Positions 61,688 through 64,000 of a DNA stretch of 64,000 nt are shown here, piece after piece (position 1 is the stretch's first letter; each line of letters opens with the position of its first letter). The notes below the pieces were generated by a model that did not search any database, had not been told where the DNA came from, and saw only the letters and a program-made list of their open reading frames with translations. This DNA is from Algoriphagus aquimarinus (GTDB lineage: Bacteria > Bacteroidota > Bacteroidia > Cytophagales > Cyclobacteriaceae): positions 806,001 through 870,000 of the forward strand of contig NZ_VORW01000001.1 of NCBI RefSeq assembly GCF_007997215.1, given 5' to 3'. A program made the translations under genes and the position numbers.

Positions 61688-64000
61688 ATGCGAAACCAAA
61701 CACGCAGAGTAGCTATTGTACTAATTTCAATTTTGGCACAACTCCTTACGCTCAATGCTGCTTCAGCGCAATGGACAAATCATTACTCCAAGCTCGCTGA
61801 CTTCGGACACCATGTTTACCTGGAGCAGCATGAGCTTCCGATTCTTGCCCATGGACCAACAGACCCTGCTCCTGCACCTGATGGTATTCATCTAGCCTTT
61901 GCTGCACGAGGATGGATCTGGAATCTGAATTTGGATACCAAAACGGCAGTGAGATTGACAAATAGCTCGGGAATTGATTCCCGTCCACGCTGGTCTCCGG
62001 ACGGTAAAATGCTAGCTTTTGTCCGGGACGAAGGAAAAAATACGGCTATCATTGTTAAGGAATTGGCAACCGGGCTCGAGACAAGGATTGATACGGAAGC
62101 CATCGAACTTGATCCTGAATTTTCCGCCGATGGAAAATGGCTCTATTATTCATCTGGAAATAGCGGTTCGATCAATCTACGCAGACGCAACTTAGCTACG
62201 GGGGTAGATGAGCAACTTACGGCCTTACCACAAGTGGAGCGAAACTCCCGAACACTGGCAGATGGTGAAAGCCTGATGTATCTGCACGGTAGCGGGCCAC
62301 ACCGTGTGCTTCGAATCAAAAACTTCAAATCGGGTACTGACTCCATTGCGCTTGCCCAGACACTGACCTACCACTTCACCGCGGATGCACATCCTGATCA
62401 GCGACTAATCGTTTTCAGTGCCCCGATCGACAATGACTATCACCTTTGGACCATGGATTTGGACGATCCTCACGTAAAGCACCGACTGACGGATGGAGCG
62501 CCCTTCGCATTGACCCCGGCCTTCAGTGCAGATGGAAATCAGGTCTACTTCGTCGAATTAGATAAAAACCGTCAATTCCGTCTCATGCAAATCAATACGT
62601 ACGGAGGTGCTCCTCAACAGGTGATGATTTCAAATTGGGATCTTGGAGAACCTAGCGGCTCATTGAATGTGAAGGTGACCGATGCCATAGGAAAACCGAT
62701 CACCGCCCGTGTCTCTATCGTGAGGGAGGATGGCTACCCCGTGGCTTTTCATGAGGATGCTACCTACATCGATCCCCAGTCGGGACGCCATTATTTTTAT
62801 TTGGAGGGCAATTCGCAGTTCGCGCTTCCTGTGGGCAATTACCGAGTGACGGCAGTTCGCGGACCGATGACTCCGATAGTAGAATCTAGCGTTATCGTTA
62901 AAAAAGATGAAGTTTCAGAGGCTAGCCTCACACTCGCTCCAATATGGGATGCAGGTGCTGCAGGCTATGTATCAGCAGATCACCATGTACATTTAAACGG
63001 AGACGGCCATCACCGAGCCACTCATGAAGATGCACTTCGAGCTATGGCGGGAGAGGATTTAGATTTACTGGCTCCCATGTCTTGGAATCGCTGGGAACGA
63101 CGAATTGATGCGTCTATTCTAGGTAAAGAAACGGTTAAGGATGGCCGAATTGTAGTCCAAAGCCAAGAGGTACGCTCTCACTTTCATGGGCATGTCAGCC
63201 TTCTTGGTACTGATAAACCTTATGCGCCTTGGTTTTGGGGACCAAACAATCCAAAACTAGGCGATCCCGATCGAAGCAATGGCGAGGTGTTGGACTATGC
63301 TGACCAAACCGGAGCTTTTACCACATATGTGCATCCGATCTCAGATGATTCTGATCCCTTCGACCAACTCGACAATGGACCCATTCCCATAGAACTAATC
63401 TCCGATGCCGTACTTGCTGAGCGCATCGGCTTGGAAATGGTCTGTGCATGGACCAGTCCTTTGGGAAACAGTCAGGTCTGGTATCGTCTACTTAACATTG
63501 GACGACCGGTGGCTGCCATGTCAGGGACAGACATGTGGGTTGATTTCCACCGTACCATGGCAGTAGGTACCGGACGAAATTATGTACGGTTGAGCGGAAC
63601 AGAGATTACTTCTGAAGCAGTACTTGAAGCGGCCATGGCTGGAAAAGGGTTTGTGACGACAGGTCCCGCACTGCTTTTCCAAGTAGGAGAAGACGCAAGA
63701 CCAGGTGATGTCATTTCTAGTGGGCGGCATGAATGGCAAGCCACTTTGGCCGGAACTAATGATATCGACGTAGTAGAGCTTGTGGTCAATGGAGTTGTAG
63801 TCGACAAGTTGACGGGAATTAAGGCAGGAGAAACGAGAACGTATAAAGGCCAAGTAAACCTCCCCAAAGGAGGTTGGATTGCAATCCGTGCCTATGCTAG
63901 TGAGCCTCGTGAAGACTCTTGGCCAAGTATGCACGCCCGGCCTTTTGCTCATAGTTCTCCCGTATGGATCGAAGCTGTTGGTAGTACCGACCCCAATTCA
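61688..64000 (+). CDS. CehA/McbA-type metallohydrolase with N-terminal PD40 propeller (3' end outside window)
   Basis: An open frame from ATG 61688 through the last base (771 codons, no stop), so the gene is cut by the window edge. A signal peptide (VAIVLISILAQLLTLNAASA) leads a TolB-like PD40 propeller (about 50-310; RPRWSPDGKMLAFVRDE, DPEFSADGKWLYYSSG, TPAFSADGNQVYF), a carboxypeptidase-like insert (about 320-410), and a PHP-type CehA/McbA domain (from about 425; ADHHVHLNGDGHH with ATHEDALRAM, SHFHGHVSLLG, TTYVHPISDD). Such enzymes hydrolyse esters or phosphoesters with divalent metals. Two sampled 60-base lines have 60-63% GC against 43% in a sampled line of the adjacent gene, suggesting transfer. 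Confidence 0.85.
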   Translation, partial: MRNQTRRVAIVLISILAQLLTLNAASAQWTNHYSKLADFGHHVYLEQHELPILAHGPTDPAPAPDGIHLAFAARGWIWNLNLDTKTAVRLTNSSGIDSRPRWSPDGKMLAFVRDEGKNTAIIVKELATGLETRIDTEAIELDPEFSADGKWLYYSSGNSGSINLRRRNLATGVDEQLTALPQVERNSRTLADGESLMYLHGSGPHRVLRIKNFKSGTDSIALAQTLTYHFTADAHPDQRLIVFSAPIDNDYHLWTMDLDDPHVKHRLTDGAPFALTPAFSADGNQVYFVELDKNRQFRLMQINTYGGAPQQVMISNWDLGEPSGSLNVKVTDAIGKPITARVSIVREDGYPVAFHEDATYIDPQSGRHYFYLEGNSQFALPVGNYRVTAVRGPMTPIVESSVIVKKDEVSEASLTLAPIWDAGAAGYVSADHHVHLNGDGHHRATHEDALRAMAGEDLDLLAPMSWNRWERRIDASILGKETVKDGRIVVQSQEVRSHFHGHVSLLGTDKPYAPWFWGPNNPKLGDPDRSNGEVLDYADQTGAFTTYVHPISDDSDPFDQLDNGPIPIELISDAVLAERIGLEMVCAWTSPLGNSQVWYRLLNIGRPVAAMSGTDMWVDFHRTMAVGTGRNYVRLSGTEITSEAVLEAAMAGKGFVTTGPALLFQVGEDARPGDVISSGRHEWQATLAGTNDIDVVELVVNGVVVDKLTGIKAGETRTYKGQVNLPKGGWIAIRAYASEPREDSWPSMHARPFAHSSPVWIEAVGSTDPNS

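Noticed and set aside
1..64000. tRNA, rRNA, CRISPR arrays, insertion sequences with transposase
   Set aside because: Looked for in all intergenic spaces; none recognised by eye.

Overview
The window reads as chromosome from a Bacteroidota bacterium, most like a marine or environmental member of the Cytophagales/Cyclobacteriaceae (Algoriphagus-like). This rests on lineage-typical content: a TonB receptor with an N-terminal carboxypeptidase-D-like domain, many secreted or lipoprotein peptidases and glycosidases, LytS/LytTR signalling, DUF4221, YceI proteins, and -7 elements of the type TAnnTTTG. No tRNA, rRNA or CRISPR was seen. The assignment is by family recognition, not by a database search.

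Layout. 1-430: 3' end of RNase G and its terminator. 530-6607 (minus): DUF4221 lipoprotein, then an operon running TonB receptor > TPR-like protein > LytS-type kinase > LytTR regulator. Upstream of it lies a direct repeat with the AgrA/LytTR geometry (9 bp, 12 bp spacer, 9 bp). 6882-9400 (plus, divergent): YceI - outer-membrane protein - YceI. 9431-18032 (minus): VOC protein, two M14 peptidases, a phosphorylase-like protein without the expected PLP lysine, and a carboxylesterase. 18033-18333 is 301 bases in which I see nothing beyond AT-rich spacer. 18334-21002 (plus): sulfur group with a CstB-like persulfide dioxygenase-rhodanese, rhodanese, methyltransferase and YgaP-like membrane protein. 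21105-23492: a DUF4143 ATPase whose start codon lies in a tandem near-palindromic repeat, a Crp/Fnr regulator and an NTF2-like protein. 23507-26505: interspersed-repeat candidate and UvrA (minus). 26815-35354 (plus): a 1703-aa pseudokinase-ATPase-GAF-adenylate cyclase, then a VioB-related protein translationally coupled to a beta-propeller-like lipoprotein. 35440-36580: PnuC-NadR pair. 36610-41896 (minus): serine hydrolase, VapBC, M28 peptidase, esterase, sugar isomerase.

42140-44535 is the most unusual part: a remnant of a tyrosine-recombinase N-terminus bounded by a 13-bp inverted repeat, followed by two gene cassettes (SnoaL + DUF1772; cupin). The two ends of each cassette are reverse complements of each other, as in integron cassettes, but the sequences differ between cassettes. 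44688-51144 is an arabinan/galactan-type glycosidase operon (GH43, GH127, GH2, aldose 1-epimerase) closed by a 20-bp-stem terminator. 51372-58266 is a four-gene overlapping signalling operon (two PAS histidine kinases, a receiver, a receiver-PAS-HisKA protein without ATPase domain). 58362-60316 is decaying sequence: the tail of a second aldose epimerase, a truncated globin gene with its own start, an esterase whose signal peptide is interrupted, and a sulfatase C-terminus with an in-frame stop. 60563-64000 holds a DsrE-like protein, a DUF4440 protein and a GC-rich CehA/McbA-type metallohydrolase that runs off the end of the window.

Functionally the window combines secreted peptide and plant/algal polysaccharide degradation, heavy sensory input, and two patches of genome flux (42-44.5 kb and 58.3-60.3 kb).
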